From positions 29,078,001-29,142,000 of the forward strand of contig NC_079875.1 in the NCBI RefSeq assembly GCF_029227915.1: 64,000 bases of DNA. Reading direction: 5' to 3'. This document shows positions 43,869-52,549 of the stretch, piece after piece. This stretch comes from Hydractinia symbiolongicarpus (taxonomy: Eukaryota > Cnidaria > Hydrozoa > Anthoathecata > Hydractiniidae). The position numbers were made by a program, and so were the translations under genes. The notes below the pieces were generated by a model that was given only the letters and a program-made list of their open reading frames with translations, was not told the origin of the DNA and searched no databases. Each line of letters opens with the position of its first letter. Positions within the stretch are counted from its first letter, which is position 1.

Positions 43869-44161
43869 AGAGATAGGAAAAGGCCGATCCTAGGACAGCG
43901 ATTTAATATGTTGTGCCACTCCACGTCAAATTATAGATCATCCCCGTCAAATCAACGATAGAGGAGTCAATAAAATCCCTTAGCACTTTACCACTTTACG
44001 TCAAATTATAGATCATCCACGTTAAATCAACGATATCTGTCCAAACCCCCCTCCACCCCGCCGTGTCCCATGGGTCCCTCCCCACCCTCATCTGTCGTGC
44101 CCTATAAATTATGGTTATATGTGTGTCTATAATGGCCTCTAGCCAGTGTGGTAATACCATC
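43869..44161 (+). repeat. Polinton left terminal inverted repeat
   Basis: Inverted copy of 58649-59014 with scattered mismatches (first 32 bp: one mismatch plus a small indel just after). It has one copy of the 75-bp internal unit where the right end has two. Its inner part (about 44100-44161) matches the 3' coding end of the polymerase gene in reverse complement. Confidence 0.9.
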
Positions 44162-44225
44162 AATGATAATAAAACATAAATAAATAACAACACGCAAGCA
44201 GTTTTTGTTATCTTGTAAAACCATC

Positions 44226-44374
44226 TGTCAATCAAACGCTTATAACAATAGGATTTTACATACCAGAAAGTTGTTTACATAAGAAAAAAGTCAAAACGAA
44301 AGTAACCGTTGCTAAGGATATTTGGTATGTAAGGAATGCATTGTTTCTCTATTGTTATTCTGGCTTGATTGACA
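44226..44374. repeat. imperfect inverted repeat next to left TIR
   Basis: TGTCAATCAA...ATAACAATAG...ACATACC at 44226-44265 recurs inverted at about 44324-44374. It lies between the left TIR and the 3' end of the leftmost gene. It may be a terminator-like or MITE-like structure. The rest of 44162-44392 holds no gene. Confidence 0.55.
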
Positions 44375-44392
44375 TTTAATTGACGTCATTCT

Positions 44393-45577
44393 TTATCTAA
44401 ACAAATACCATATGAAATAACCTGTTGTCATAACAATCACAAGAGCGATCTTCTCATCTTCGTGTGTAGGAGGAGTATCTTTGTGGTAAGGTGCAGTAAT
44501 GTGTTTATCAGTAATGTGTTTATCAGGATGATCAGGATGGATATCAGGATGATCGGGTGTTACCGGCTTCTTTTTAGTTATCTTTTTATGTGATTCGGTT
44601 GTTTTTTCGGTAACATTGACCTTTCGATTAATACCGATGGTAAGATCCTCACCAGATATCAAAATCTTGTTGTTGTAACCCACCACACCGGTCTTAATTC
44701 TGAGATTCATGTCACTAGGTAACATATAAATACCTTGTCCAACCGAATAATCAACCTTACTTGAAGCGTAGTTTAACGTATCCTGATAACGTTTAATGTC
44801 CTCCTGAATATCAACCCTACGGTTAACAATGTCTTCAAGGTTATTCATAAACACTCTTTGGGCGGTCAGAGCACTTGAATCATTACCAAGGATGGAGGAG
44901 CGTGTTGAGGCCTGAGAACTAAGAACAAGATAGGCATAGGCCCTAACACTGCTTGAGATCTTCACAAGGCCCGTTTTTGTAAATCCATCGGATTTTTCCA
45001 CAATCCACCGCGTCATGGAGTCGTTAGTGAAATAACTCAACCCGGGAGTTGGATAGTCTTTACGTCTTTTTTGATATGAACTGAAAAAGTACTGACCTCT
45101 GTATTTCATGGGGTTGGAATCAACATCATACTCACCACAGATTTTTAGAAATTCCTCATTTGAATAAGGATTATCATATTGATTAAAACTATCCTCAAAG
45201 GGTAGAGGTGTCTGCAGGCGCTTAATGATTCGTCTAATGTGATAATACACATGAAAACGATATATCGACCTGACCATAGATCTACCATCCTTCAGGTGTT
45301 CCGAACTTACCCCACAGGCACTTGAAGCGCACCAAGTGGCAAAATTTAGCTGGGTTTGCCATAGTCTAAAAGGTTGCTCATTCCAAATTCTCATACGTTG
45401 CGCGTTCTGACCAAGTTCATAATTGGTAAAAATATTAGGAAAGGAAGCGGGGAAAGAACCACTTTCGGACACAATAATAGCCTGTTTGTACAGATCCCTA
45501 GCGCCCAATATTTGAAGATCCAGCCCCCCATTTGGCTTATATGCCGCATTCGGGTTATATTTGAAAATGCCATCCAT
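44393..45577 (-). CDS. Polinton protein of unknown function with C-terminal membrane anchor
   Basis: 394 codons, starting at ATG 45575-45577, transcribed towards the left TIR. The N-terminal 300 residues look globular, with aromatic-rich segments and no recognised motif. Residues about 335-375 are a His/Pro/Asp/Lys-rich linker containing short repeats (HPDHPDKH, DKHIT). The last 20 residues form a hydrophobic segment ending in Arg, typical of a tail anchor. It diverges from the putative minor capsid gene across only 38 bp, so the two probably share a bidirectional promoter, and a role in the particle is plausible by position. No integrase, protease or lipase motif is visible. The frame is intact. 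Confidence 0.72.
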   Translation of the reverse strand: MDGIFKYNPNAAYKPNGGLDLQILGARDLYKQAIIVSESGSFPASFPNIFTNYELGQNAQRMRIWNEQPFRLWQTQLNFATWCASSACGVSSEHLKDGRSMVRSIYRFHVYYHIRRIIKRLQTPLPFEDSFNQYDNPYSNEEFLKICGEYDVDSNPMKYRGQYFFSSYQKRRKDYPTPGLSYFTNDSMTRWIVEKSDGFTKTGLVKISSSVRAYAYLVLSSQASTRSSILGNDSSALTAQRVFMNNLEDIVNRRVDIQEDIKRYQDTLNYASSKVDYSVGQGIYMLPSDMNLRIKTGVVGYNNKILISGEDLTIGINRKVNVTEKTTESHKKITKKKPVTPDHPDIHPDHPDKHITDKHITAPYHKDTPPTHEDEKIALVIVMTTGYFIWYLFR

Positions 45578-45615
45578 TCTTTGATTTAAATATATTCACA
45601 ATCTCTAATATAATA
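45578..45615. promoter_or_regulatory. divergent promoter region
   Basis: Only 38 bp separate the start codons of the leftmost gene (minus) and the putative minor capsid gene (plus). The gap is AT-rich with TTTAAATATATT, so any promoter must be bidirectional or overlap coding sequence. Confidence 0.45.
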
Positions 45616-46179
45616 ATGTATATCACAATAAAGGATGTAAATAGCGAGAAGAGAATCTATTTGTATCAACCGATAGACAACTCACATGGTACAAAGGAGG
45701 TTGCGATCGTGGAGACGTTTTCGGATAATGTCACATATGTAGCTACGGCTCCAATAGATATACCCTTGGCTGATGGAGTTACCACGGTTAGGTTACCACA
45801 GGGTCAGCACTACACGGGGAGGGAGTTGAATTCAATCGTGAGAGGTGATGTAAAATCAACACCACTAGCTATAAAATCTAAGTTGGGTAAAATATTCAAT
45901 CTAGGGGGTATAACGGAACTACATTTTAATCTTAATGAAATGGATAATTCATTAAATCTTAAAGATGGTGAATATAGCAACAACCTGATGACATATCATA
46001 TATCCGAGTATGGTGGTGATTTTACATATATTGAACCGAAAAATCCGCAATATAAGAAACTAAAGAAAGGTTTACTTCAATCACTTACCATGAGAGTCAC
46101 AGGTCAGGATGGTAAGGTGCTATGGGGTGGTATGAAGACAACAGTTACCTTACACATAAGAGATACGGTGGACGGATGA
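45616..46179 (+). CDS. putative minor capsid (penton-like) protein
   Basis: 187 codons from ATG 45616, intact, no membrane segment. It is rich in alternating hydrophobic/polar beta-type stretches (for example YVATAPIDIPLADGVTTVRL), as expected of a jelly-roll fold. It lies immediately before the major capsid gene, where Polintons commonly encode the minor capsid protein that forms vertex pentamers. Size and position fit; no catalytic motif is seen. The assignment is inference from context, and structural prediction would be needed to confirm the single jelly roll. Confidence 0.55.
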   Translation: MYITIKDVNSEKRIYLYQPIDNSHGTKEVAIVETFSDNVTYVATAPIDIPLADGVTTVRLPQGQHYTGRELNSIVRGDVKSTPLAIKSKLGKIFNLGGITELHFNLNEMDNSLNLKDGEYSNNLMTYHISEYGGDFTYIEPKNPQYKKLKKGLLQSLTMRVTGQDGKVLWGGMKTTVTLHIRDTVDG

Positions 46180-46235
46180 TACAATAGCATTTACTGAATT
46201 TAAGTAAAATAAAATAAAAAGTAATATGGAATAGC

Positions 46236-47555
46236 ATGGAATACGGGAAAAAGTTAAACCCAGAACGTTCACTTAGAACCGCACATGGTGTAAAAGGAAC
46301 GCATCAAAAAGTAATTGTCACTCACAACCCAAGTGAGATTGATCAAAACCAGTTACTCCTGATTAGGTTCCCTAATTTAGGTAACGATGATGTCATTGTT
46401 CCGGGTACTTCGAAACTAAGTTTCGACATTGATCTCGAGTCAAAAGCTGACACGAAGAGAACATTGGTCAGTAATATTGGAAGAGCGATTGTTAAAAAGT
46501 TGGCTGTCAAGTTTGAGGGTAGCGAGATTTTGAGCATTGATGACTTTGACCTTTTTGGGTGCTACAGAGATTTATGGCTAACCAAGTCTGAAAAAAGAAA
46601 TGCAATAAGACAAGGTATCATCTTCGATGAGGGGTGTACAGAAAACTGTATGAAATTGAGGATCAGCGCTTCAGATAAAGACACCTCTGATGTCTCGGAC
46701 AAAGCCATTGCTGATGCATACAAAAACAAGTTTATCATACCACTAGATTTTGAAATGTTGGATAGCACGATCCCATATTATCAAGCTGGATTAGGTAATA
46801 GGTTATGTTATGAGATCACATTCAACAATTACGACAGGGTAGTACTATCAACACCTACCAAACCTTCGGGTTCCGCCACGGCACCGGCGCCGGATGCCAA
46901 ATACAAAATCTCCAACATATCTCTGGAATATGAGATTGTGACACAACCGACACTTGCCAGATTCATTTCAAATGAATACGAAAACATGGCCGTACTTTAC
47001 GACAGATTTCTGAGACATAGACAAATTAGGGTGGATAAGTCAGACACAACGTGGAATTGGTCATTCAATACACCATGCAAGTCCCTGAAGGGTATATTGG
47101 TTCTGTTTGAGGAAGAGAAAGCTTACAAACGAGATACAGGTAGGTTCAACAATCCTAAGATCAAAAAGGTATCCGCTATAGTTGAGGGTAAGCTTAACCA
47201 ACTTTTCGCTCAGGGAATGCAACCGTTTGAGCATTATGGTGAAATTTTCAAGTATTTTGCGGAGGGCAAGCAAAGGGATGGCAATGCTGGTGAAATACAA
47301 AAACATTTGCAATTACATGATGTGAAAGTCGCGGACTACCTAACCACGAAATATGCTCTATGGTTGGATTTCAGAACCATAGATGAAAACTCACTGCACG
47401 GGACCGGCCGACGGATTGAAAATGCGAGCGAGGGCATCACACTGCAAGTTGAAAAGACGGCCGAGGCAGCGGGATCCTTAAACGCTTACATATATCTAAT
47501 CATGGATGCTCAATTAAATATTCAAAACGGTGAAATTATGGATGTACTATATTAA
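46236..47555 (+). CDS. major capsid protein, double jelly-roll type
   Basis: 439 codons from ATG 46236, stop 47553-47555, intact. It is followed one base later by the packaging ATPase start, the usual Polinton pairing. It is beta-rich, with a Pro/Ala/Thr-rich loop around residues 207-222. A segment near residues 245-255 (NEYENMAVLYDR) and another near 320-345 (KLNQLFAQGMQPFEHYGEI) resemble what I recall of cnidarian Polinton capsid proteins. Double jelly-roll proteins form the hexameric capsomers of icosahedral viruses and of predicted Polinton virions. A three-codon upstream ORF (ATG GAA TAG) ends 4 bp before the start. Identification is from memory of the family and synteny, not alignment. 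Confidence 0.78.
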   Translation: MEYGKKLNPERSLRTAHGVKGTHQKVIVTHNPSEIDQNQLLLIRFPNLGNDDVIVPGTSKLSFDIDLESKADTKRTLVSNIGRAIVKKLAVKFEGSEILSIDDFDLFGCYRDLWLTKSEKRNAIRQGIIFDEGCTENCMKLRISASDKDTSDVSDKAIADAYKNKFIIPLDFEMLDSTIPYYQAGLGNRLCYEITFNNYDRVVLSTPTKPSGSATAPAPDAKYKISNISLEYEIVTQPTLARFISNEYENMAVLYDRFLRHRQIRVDKSDTTWNWSFNTPCKSLKGILVLFEEEKAYKRDTGRFNNPKIKKVSAIVEGKLNQLFAQGMQPFEHYGEIFKYFAEGKQRDGNAGEIQKHLQLHDVKVADYLTTKYALWLDFRTIDENSLHGTGRRIENASEGITLQVEKTAEAAGSLNAYIYLIMDAQLNIQNGEIMDVLY

Positions 47556-47556
47556 G

Positions 47557-48153
47557 ATGGACTACATGAAAGATCCCCACACGGCACTATTCTTCGGTCC
47601 AACCGGCTGCGGAAAATCCAAACGCGTAGTAACGCTACTAGAGAGTGAATACTTTGATCACTTCGATTTCATTGTGATTATATGTCCAACATTAAGATGG
47701 AACAAGACATATATGTGTCGAAAATGGTTCTGGAGGGATAGATATGTGATTCTAATTGAGCCCATGGGCTTGTTGTATGAATGGATCCAAAAGATGACGG
47801 ATTTATTCGCAGGATACAAAACATTATTCCTGATCGATGACATCATCGCGGATGAAAAACTGGACAAAAAGAGGCAACCACTGCTGGAGCTGGCCATCAG
47901 CGGTCGGCATCGAAACCACACCATGTGGCTACTCACACAATCATACACCGCGATACCGAAGAACTTACGAAGGCAGGCGAAAATGTTATATGTGTGGTAT
48001 CCGAAGGATAGACATGATCTCGCAACTATCCACGAGGAGAATGATGTCATTGAATCATCAGAGATACAGAAGGTTAAGGAAAGGCTAAAAGATGGCAAAT
48101 ATACACATTTAGTCATGAGGATGGAACATCCAAGAACCCACGTGATTTGCTAG
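47557..48153 (+). CDS. DNA-packaging ATPase (FtsK/HerA, A32-like)
   Basis: 198 codons. Walker A GPTGCGKS lies at about residues 12-19 and Walker B hydrophobic stretch LFLIDD near residue 90. A polar sensor-like TQS follows after about 35 residues. The first ATG in frame is 47557, one base after the major capsid stop; an upstream GTG at 47530 would overlap the capsid gene and is not credible in a eukaryote. Such ATPases translocate DNA into preformed capsids in adenovirus-, poxvirus- and Polinton-like systems. The frame is intact. A strong stem-loop lies 12 nt after the stop. Confidence 0.9.
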   Translation: MDYMKDPHTALFFGPTGCGKSKRVVTLLESEYFDHFDFIVIICPTLRWNKTYMCRKWFWRDRYVILIEPMGLLYEWIQKMTDLFAGYKTLFLIDDIIADEKLDKKRQPLLELAISGRHRNHTMWLLTQSYTAIPKNLRRQAKMLYVWYPKDRHDLATIHEENDVIESSEIQKVKERLKDGKYTHLVMRMEHPRTHVIC

Positions 48154-48165
48154 ATTGGAAGTTTT

Positions 48166-48190
48166 TTTGTTACAAGACCCTTGTAACAAA
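48166..48190. terminator. GTTAC...GTAAC stem-loop 1
   Basis: Perfect 11-bp stem TTTGTTACAAG / CTTGTAACAAA with loop ACC, 12 nt after the ATPase stop and 30 nt before the next ATG. Two close relatives occur at 50105 and 54118. A 3'-end or processing role is inference. Confidence 0.6.
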
Positions 48191-48220
48191 TCTATAGGAA
48201 AACTACAGTACTATCCTATA

Positions 48221-49018
48221 ATGATAGAATATATAAATTTCATATTACTGGTGATAGCTGTAGTGCTATTGCTGGTATTGGTTAGTTTCTGTCTTTTTTG
48301 TATTAAAAAATACCTATCGCTATTGAAAATGGCTGAAACCGCAATTGACAACCTAATTTTTATCGAGGACCAGGATGATGGGAAGAGACAGAAATTGCTC
48401 GAGTGCGTGCTGACCGGAAATAGTAAGTTATATCTTGGTAAGATGTATACGGAGGCGGAGATCCAGAAGCTCAAGAATGATGAGGTGGATAAACTGTTCA
48501 CCATATACGAGGCTAAACTGTCCGGTCAAATGGTAAAGTCTCTAGGGGAGTCAATAATCCACATGTACTCCCTGGGTGCCTGTACGGCCCTGGGTATAAA
48601 AAATCAAAAAGCTCTGAGTGATGACCTGGAGAATGATCCATTCCTAAACTCAGCACTCCAAAGGTTCACATGTGATCTATATTATAAGTTCGGATCACTA
48701 CTATCACCAATCAGCGTAGGTTTAATAACAGGTAGACATTATATCGCGGGAAAAAATTTAAACAATATCGATACGGATACTAAAGATGTCGGATACTCCA
48801 GTTCAGGTGACAACGAAGAACCCTTAAAAAGGTTGAGGCTGGTAAGAGGCTGGCTGAATACAACCGTAAAAATAGGGAAGAATATAAAAGATTGCTCATG
48901 GCTCAGACGGAGGCACGGTCAGCACCTCAGACACAAACTCAGCCGGCACCTCAGACACACTCAGCACCTCAGACACAGTCGGAGGATCCTAAGGATATTG
49001 TCATTGAGGATTCCGTGA
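48221..49018 (+). CDS. Polinton membrane protein with altered C-terminus
   Basis: 265 codons from ATG 48221; in-frame codons back to 48155 lack an ATG. An N-terminal transmembrane helix (residues about 5-27) is followed by a soluble, helix-rich domain to about residue 200. The last 65 or so residues are unlike the rest: Arg/His/Leu repeats that are an out-of-frame reading of the next gene's Gln/Pro/Thr-rich stretch. Near 48824 a single extra base would both remove this gene's natural stop and interrupt the following overlapping gene, so the authentic protein probably ended near 48826. Function is unknown; position after the packaging ATPase suggests a virion or membrane role. Confidence 0.6.
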   Translation: MIEYINFILLVIAVVLLLVLVSFCLFCIKKYLSLLKMAETAIDNLIFIEDQDDGKRQKLLECVLTGNSKLYLGKMYTEAEIQKLKNDEVDKLFTIYEAKLSGQMVKSLGESIIHMYSLGACTALGIKNQKALSDDLENDPFLNSALQRFTCDLYYKFGSLLSPISVGLITGRHYIAGKNLNNIDTDTKDVGYSSSGDNEEPLKRLRLVRGWLNTTVKIGKNIKDCSWLRRRHGQHLRHKLSRHLRHTQHLRHSRRILRILSLRIP

Positions 49019-49206
49019 CAGATGGCCCCAAACACGGTGGAGTGAACTACACGATAATGGGTGGTGGTGGGGTGATAGTACTTGTCTTAATTGGTGCTTA
49101 TTTCATGTATAAAAATAAGGACAAAAATATTAAGGTGAAGGGTACCCCACCAAGTAACTCAGGTAATAAAAAAACTATGAGAATAAGTAAGCTTGAAATG
49201 GAATAA
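48786..49206 (+). pseudogene. small Polinton membrane protein, frame-shifted
   Basis: An ATG at 48786 opens a short frame that stops at 48825-48827. The sequence continues in the next frame to a stop at 49204-49206. The downstream part has a Lys/Arg/Glu-rich helix (about 48826-48900), a Gln/Pro/Thr/Ala low-complexity linker with repeated APQTQ-like units, and one glycine-led transmembrane helix (about 49060-49115). A basic cytosolic-type tail follows. The break coincides with an A5 run and with the run-on of the preceding overlapping gene. A start at ATG 48898 within the linker is an alternative for a shortened product. Confidence 0.55.
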
Positions 49207-49256
49207 AGGGATAATATCGCGATACTATAATCTTGAAGTATATATATATATAAGAC
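49207..49256 (+). promoter_or_regulatory. AT-rich upstream region with TATA run
   Basis: Contains the palindrome TATCGCGATA and a TATATATATATATA run ending 6 bp before the next ATG. It could be a promoter for the following small genes. Confidence 0.3.
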
Positions 49257-49484
49257 ATGGATAAGAAAAGTATAGTCAACGATATTTATAAGGCATCGGT
49301 CGTATGCGTTTTTGCTGTGGGCTATTCAATGCTCGGGAAAAAGGTATTAAAAATGACACCACCCTCAATTCAGAAGTTTGACCTGGAAGATACCGGAAAG
49401 CTTGTAGCCATAGTCGCCGCAAGTGAGATGTCAAGAGAATATCTAGTTAAGCAAAAAATTATACCTGAAACTATAAATATATAA
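49257..49484 (+). CDS. 75-aa Polinton protein, hydrophobic N-terminal segment
   Basis: Starts at ATG 49257 and is intact. Residues about 12-30 (ASVVCVFAVGYSMLGKK) form a hydrophobic segment; a second weakly hydrophobic stretch lies near 48-56. No enzyme motif is seen. The stop codon overlaps the next ATG by one base, suggesting expression of both from one transcript. Function is unknown. Confidence 0.6.
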   Translation: MDKKSIVNDIYKASVVCVFAVGYSMLGKKVLKMTPPSIQKFDLEDTGKLVAIVAASEMSREYLVKQKIIPETINI

Positions 49485-49627
49485 TGTTGCGAATACTGGA
49501 ATGGTTGGTCTGGGTTTTATATCGACGTAAGAAAGTTGAGAGTATTTTACCCAAGGTGGAATACACGGATGTGGATACGGAGGTGGATACGGATGTCATA
49601 GACTCGGAAGCTATCGTATTAAAATAA
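49484..49627 (+). CDS. 47-aa microprotein, membrane-anchored
   Basis: ATG 49484-49486 overlaps the preceding stop by one base; TAA is at 49625-49627. An N-terminal hydrophobic helix rich in Leu/Trp (LEWLVWVLY) is followed by a basic RRKK cluster and an acidic, Val/Asp/Thr-repetitive tail (DVDTEVDTDV). That is the pattern of a small signal-anchored protein. The overlap with its neighbour and the clear charge architecture support it as real, though it is short. Confidence 0.5.
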   Translation: MLRILEWLVWVLYRRKKVESILPKVEYTDVDTEVDTDVIDSEAIVLK

Positions 49628-49661
49628 CAACACTAAAATATACTGTAGTAGTATATGAAAC

Positions 49662-50087
49662 ATGGCTTCAATTGCAATGATGTTGGGAGGTGCCTTCGCT
49701 AACGCTTTGGCTTTCACCGGATCAAGCTACCTCTTCTCAAGTTTATCCAAGGATAGGATAGATAAGGAACGGAAGCGGCATGATCTGGCCATAGAACAGC
49801 TGCAGAAGGCTCAGGTTATATGGCAACGTAAAAGACAAGAGAGGGTGGACTTTATCAATAAGCAGCTCAGACTTGAGAAGAAGGCCGAGGGGAAATTCAC
49901 AGAGCTGGATGATGCGATGCGTGAATATAAAAAAGTGTTTGGAGGATCAACCCTCACGGATATTCCGCGCAAACCTGTATTGAGCGACTTTTATACACCC
50001 AGCAATGGCCAGCATGAACGGGAATTGGCATTTATCGCACTAAGCATGATTGGTGTCGGGGGCGCCGTGTGGTATTTCAAAAAATAG
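49662..50087 (+). CDS. 141-aa Polinton protein, helical with terminal hydrophobic segments
   Basis: Starts at ATG 49662 and is intact. A hydrophobic N-terminus (residues 4-26, Ala/Gly/Leu/Phe-rich) is followed by a long charged helix (about 29-90, predicted coiled coil: Lys/Glu/Arg/Gln heptads). A Pro-rich segment containing LSDFYTPSNGQ comes next, then a C-terminal transmembrane helix (about 121-138). The architecture matches proteins I have seen next to Polinton capsid genes, but no function is established. It converges with the next minus-strand gene over a shared stem-loop. Confidence 0.65.
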   Translation: MASIAMMLGGAFANALAFTGSSYLFSSLSKDRIDKERKRHDLAIEQLQKAQVIWQRKRQERVDFINKQLRLEKKAEGKFTELDDAMREYKKVFGGSTLTDIPRKPVLSDFYTPSNGQHERELAFIALSMIGVGGAVWYFKK

Positions 50088-50104
50088 TACTATACCGCAG
50101 GTAT

Positions 50105-50129
50105 TATGTTACATGACACATGTAACATA
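50105..50129. terminator. GTTAC...GTAAC stem-loop 2
   Basis: Perfect 11-bp stem TATGTTACATG / CATGTAACATA with loop ACA. It lies 17 nt after the stop of the plus-strand gene and 14 nt from the stop of the convergent minus-strand gene, so it could serve both. Confidence 0.6.
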
Positions 50130-50143
50130 TATTCCAGATTCCA

Positions 50144-51424
50144 CTAACGCTTTGTAACCATGTAGGTGTATATCAGACCTCCGATTCGTACTATCAAAGC
50201 CCAAAGGTTTTGACTCAACCAACCAACAGCCTCCTTTGCTCTATTGAGGATCCACGATACGATGGATCCAATTATACCAGGTAGTGATGCAGCCGCGGCA
50301 CTGGCTAATCTACCTAGGAGAGATCCTAGTGCGCTCAGCTTGTTCTTTATCCATTCCCTCGCACCACCTTCGGTTTTTTCATGATTTTTTGTATTACTGG
50401 TGGATGACCCCCCACCCCCTGGTGTCAAAGCTTCAACTAGAAGGCCGATAACCATACCAAATGCCGTTAGTACACTGACGATGGTGATACCCTGCTCACG
50501 GAATAGCGTTCGTATCTTTTCACCCAATGTTGTATCTTTGCTAAGTACCTTGACAATCGTCTCCTTGATGCTTTTTATTTGACTGTTAAGTTTACCCTTG
50601 AGGATATTGATGGCATTCTGGTTAGCCTTCAACAGATCGTTTAGCTTTTCCAACTCCTCAGCCTTCTTCTCCCTCTGTTCATCCGTGTATGAGGGATCTT
50701 CCAACTCCTTCAACTTCATTTGTTCCTTCTCGATGTTGTGTTCGAGCTGAACCTTTTTTGCAACTTCATTCTGAAGATTTCCTCGTATGTTTCTCAATGA
50801 TTCATTAAATCCTAGCAATTCACGCACAGGATATCCAAACATATCACCGGTCTGGGTTGCTTCATGGTCTACAGATTGTTGTTTGACCAGCGATACCAGG
50901 TCCTCCGCACTGTTCACCACATCTCCAGATATTGTTTCTAATTCTATATCGGTCGCATTCTCTATTTTATCAGGTGACGGTAATCCCTCTTCTATTTTGT
51001 TTAGCCTAGCGGCCTGTCGGGGGGTAATACTACCTTTCGGTATATCGAACCCCAAACTGCGCAGCCTTTTCTTGCCCAATAAATCTGCAATGGTACCGGT
51101 AGACCTTAGAGATCCACCATGTGTCAGCGGTCTGTTATCACCCTTGTAGTATAGTTCACCACCACGAATCTCAAACAGATCGGTATGTATCACGCTCGGG
51201 TTCTCGTTTGGATATTTAGTTAATAGCACCTCATAGAGTGATTTAACCCGCTCACTAGTAACTCTAGCGCGTTGAGAGGAGCCTCCACCGAATGATGTCT
51301 CCTTTTCATCAGGTGTGTGTATCTGTACCCGTGTGCGTTCCTTCGGTACCAGGGGCGTGGTTTCATCGGCACCCTCGTCGGTTTATCCATGGTCACCAAA
51401 CGGATCAATATCAATGTCCGCCAT
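50144..51424 (-). pseudogene. large coiled-coil/membrane Polinton protein with early stop codon
   Basis: The frame runs from ATG 51422-51424 for 427 codons but codon 14 is TAA (51383-51385). The following frame is open to 50144 without a nearby ATG; its earliest alternative start in published-style predictions would be a GTG at 51229. Features after the stop: a Thr/Ser-rich region; a long Lys/Glu/Leu coiled coil (about 50580-50790); a hydrophobic helix (about 50430-50490); a Gly/Ser/Thr linker (about 50380-50420); and a C-terminal Ala/Gly/Leu/Ile-rich hydrophobic domain with Trp residues (50150-50330). It looks like a membrane-associated structural protein. Function is unknown. Confidence 0.6.
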
Positions 51425-51464
51425 TATTTTATTTAGAGGATAGTTTTTTCTTAAGATAATAGAA
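51425..51464. promoter_or_regulatory. divergent promoter region
   Basis: 40 AT-rich bp separate two diverging ATGs (51424 minus, 51465 plus), the same compact arrangement as at 45578-45615. Confidence 0.4.
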
Positions 51465-51932
51465 ATGGCCGAGCATTCTAGTCCCGGAGAAATGTTTAAA
51501 ACAGATATATCCAATTCCCAACTTGAGGAGCTGCTGAAATTACGAGGTAAGTTCCATGATAGGATATACAAATACGGCAAATCTCTGACCATATTGGCGC
51601 TTATGGAGGGTATATCCGAAACCGTGGCCGTTACCAGCTCGATAGCGACCGCAGCGACCATTATTAGAAAAGGCCGCGCAGTTTGGGGTTCGGGTATGTG
51701 TCTATTAAGCTCTGCTTCATGTGCGGTTACCACCGAATATGTTAAGATATATCGGGAGAAACTTAACAAAGTCAGAGCCTCATGTCACGTTGTACAAAAT
51801 GCCATCGATGTGTTCGATAAAACGCTACCAAACAGCCGGTACATCTGTAGAGCTGATTTTGAAAGTTTGTGTGATACATATCACAGAACTCTCGAGGATC
51901 TGGATAAACTAGGTATAGGTTATTTAGAGTAA
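51465..51932 (+). CDS. membrane-active-type protein, paralog 1
   Basis: 155 codons, intact. Order: short acidic N-terminus; amphipathic helix containing NSQLEELLKLR (about residues 17-28); central hydrophobic, Ala/Ser/Gly-rich region (about 43-90); basic helix; C-terminal helical part with FESLCDTYHRTLEDLDKL. The next gene repeats this plan (NSQLEEL, hydrophobic Gly-rich centre, YQSKLDKVK-like helix, FQTLCGIYYEALDKI), so the two are tandem paralogs. The domain order recalls hydrophobic-core proteins of colicin/ApoL-like membrane-inserting type, but that is only a resemblance. Function is unknown. Confidence 0.65.
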   Translation: MAEHSSPGEMFKTDISNSQLEELLKLRGKFHDRIYKYGKSLTILALMEGISETVAVTSSIATAATIIRKGRAVWGSGMCLLSSASCAVTTEYVKIYREKLNKVRASCHVVQNAIDVFDKTLPNSRYICRADFESLCDTYHRTLEDLDKLGIGYLE

Positions 51933-51955
51933 AGTTTTTTTCTTTGTAGTAACCA

Positions 51956-52549
51956 ATGGCAGAGATTTATCCGAAGCTACCCACGGCTCCTGAGTATTCG
52001 AGCGAGCAAGACAAGTTTAACACAAATACAGTTAATTCCCAACTTGAGGAGTTGATAAAATTAAAAAACAAATTCAACACAAAGTATGAGAAATACAACA
52101 AGGCATTACACCGATTAGTGCTTTTAAATGCCGGCGCGGGCACCCTAACCATTGCCTCCGGTATTGGTTCAATAGTAACGGGCGCTACCCTTATTGGAAT
52201 CCCCGTTTCTGTCGGATTGGGTGGTGTAGCCCTATCTGGCTCTATTTCCACCGGCATTATCACAGCCATGATTAAAAGATATCAGAGCAAACTTGACAAA
52301 GTCAAGAAATTATATGATGTTGCGACGTCTGCCATGGCCGTGTTTGAAAACTCCTTCTAGCGGGACTTGAATAATGATGACATTAGTCACATTGAATTTC
52401 AAACCCTGTGCGGTATATACTACGAAGCTCTGGATAAAATTACGAAAACCGACAGAAAGATGGAGAGCGAAACGCGCAACCAGTTTGAAAAAAGTCTAAT
52501 GGCCGAGGTTCAAAGCCTCAGAAAGACAGTAAATCAGGAACAAAGTTAG
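51956..52549 (+). pseudogene. membrane-active-type protein, paralog 2, internal stop
   Basis: ATG 51956; a 198-codon frame with one in-frame TAG at 52358-52360. Part before the stop: Pro-rich N-terminus, NSQLEELIKLK helix, then a long Gly/Ser/Thr/Ile/Val hydrophobic core (about residues 58-106) resembling a helical hairpin. Part after the stop aligns with the C-terminus of paralog 1 and adds a charged coiled-coil tail (KMESETRNQFEKS). It begins 24 bp after the paralog's stop. The upstream part alone could still yield a 134-aa membrane protein. Confidence 0.65.

Noticed and set aside
43996-44235. 79-codon minus-strand frame
   Set aside because: It is the left TIR, including a reverse copy of the polymerase end, read in another frame.
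47530-47556. Upstream GTG start for the packaging ATPase
   Set aside because: Non-ATG initiation overlapping the capsid gene is unlikely in a eukaryote; ATG 47557 keeps the whole Walker A domain.
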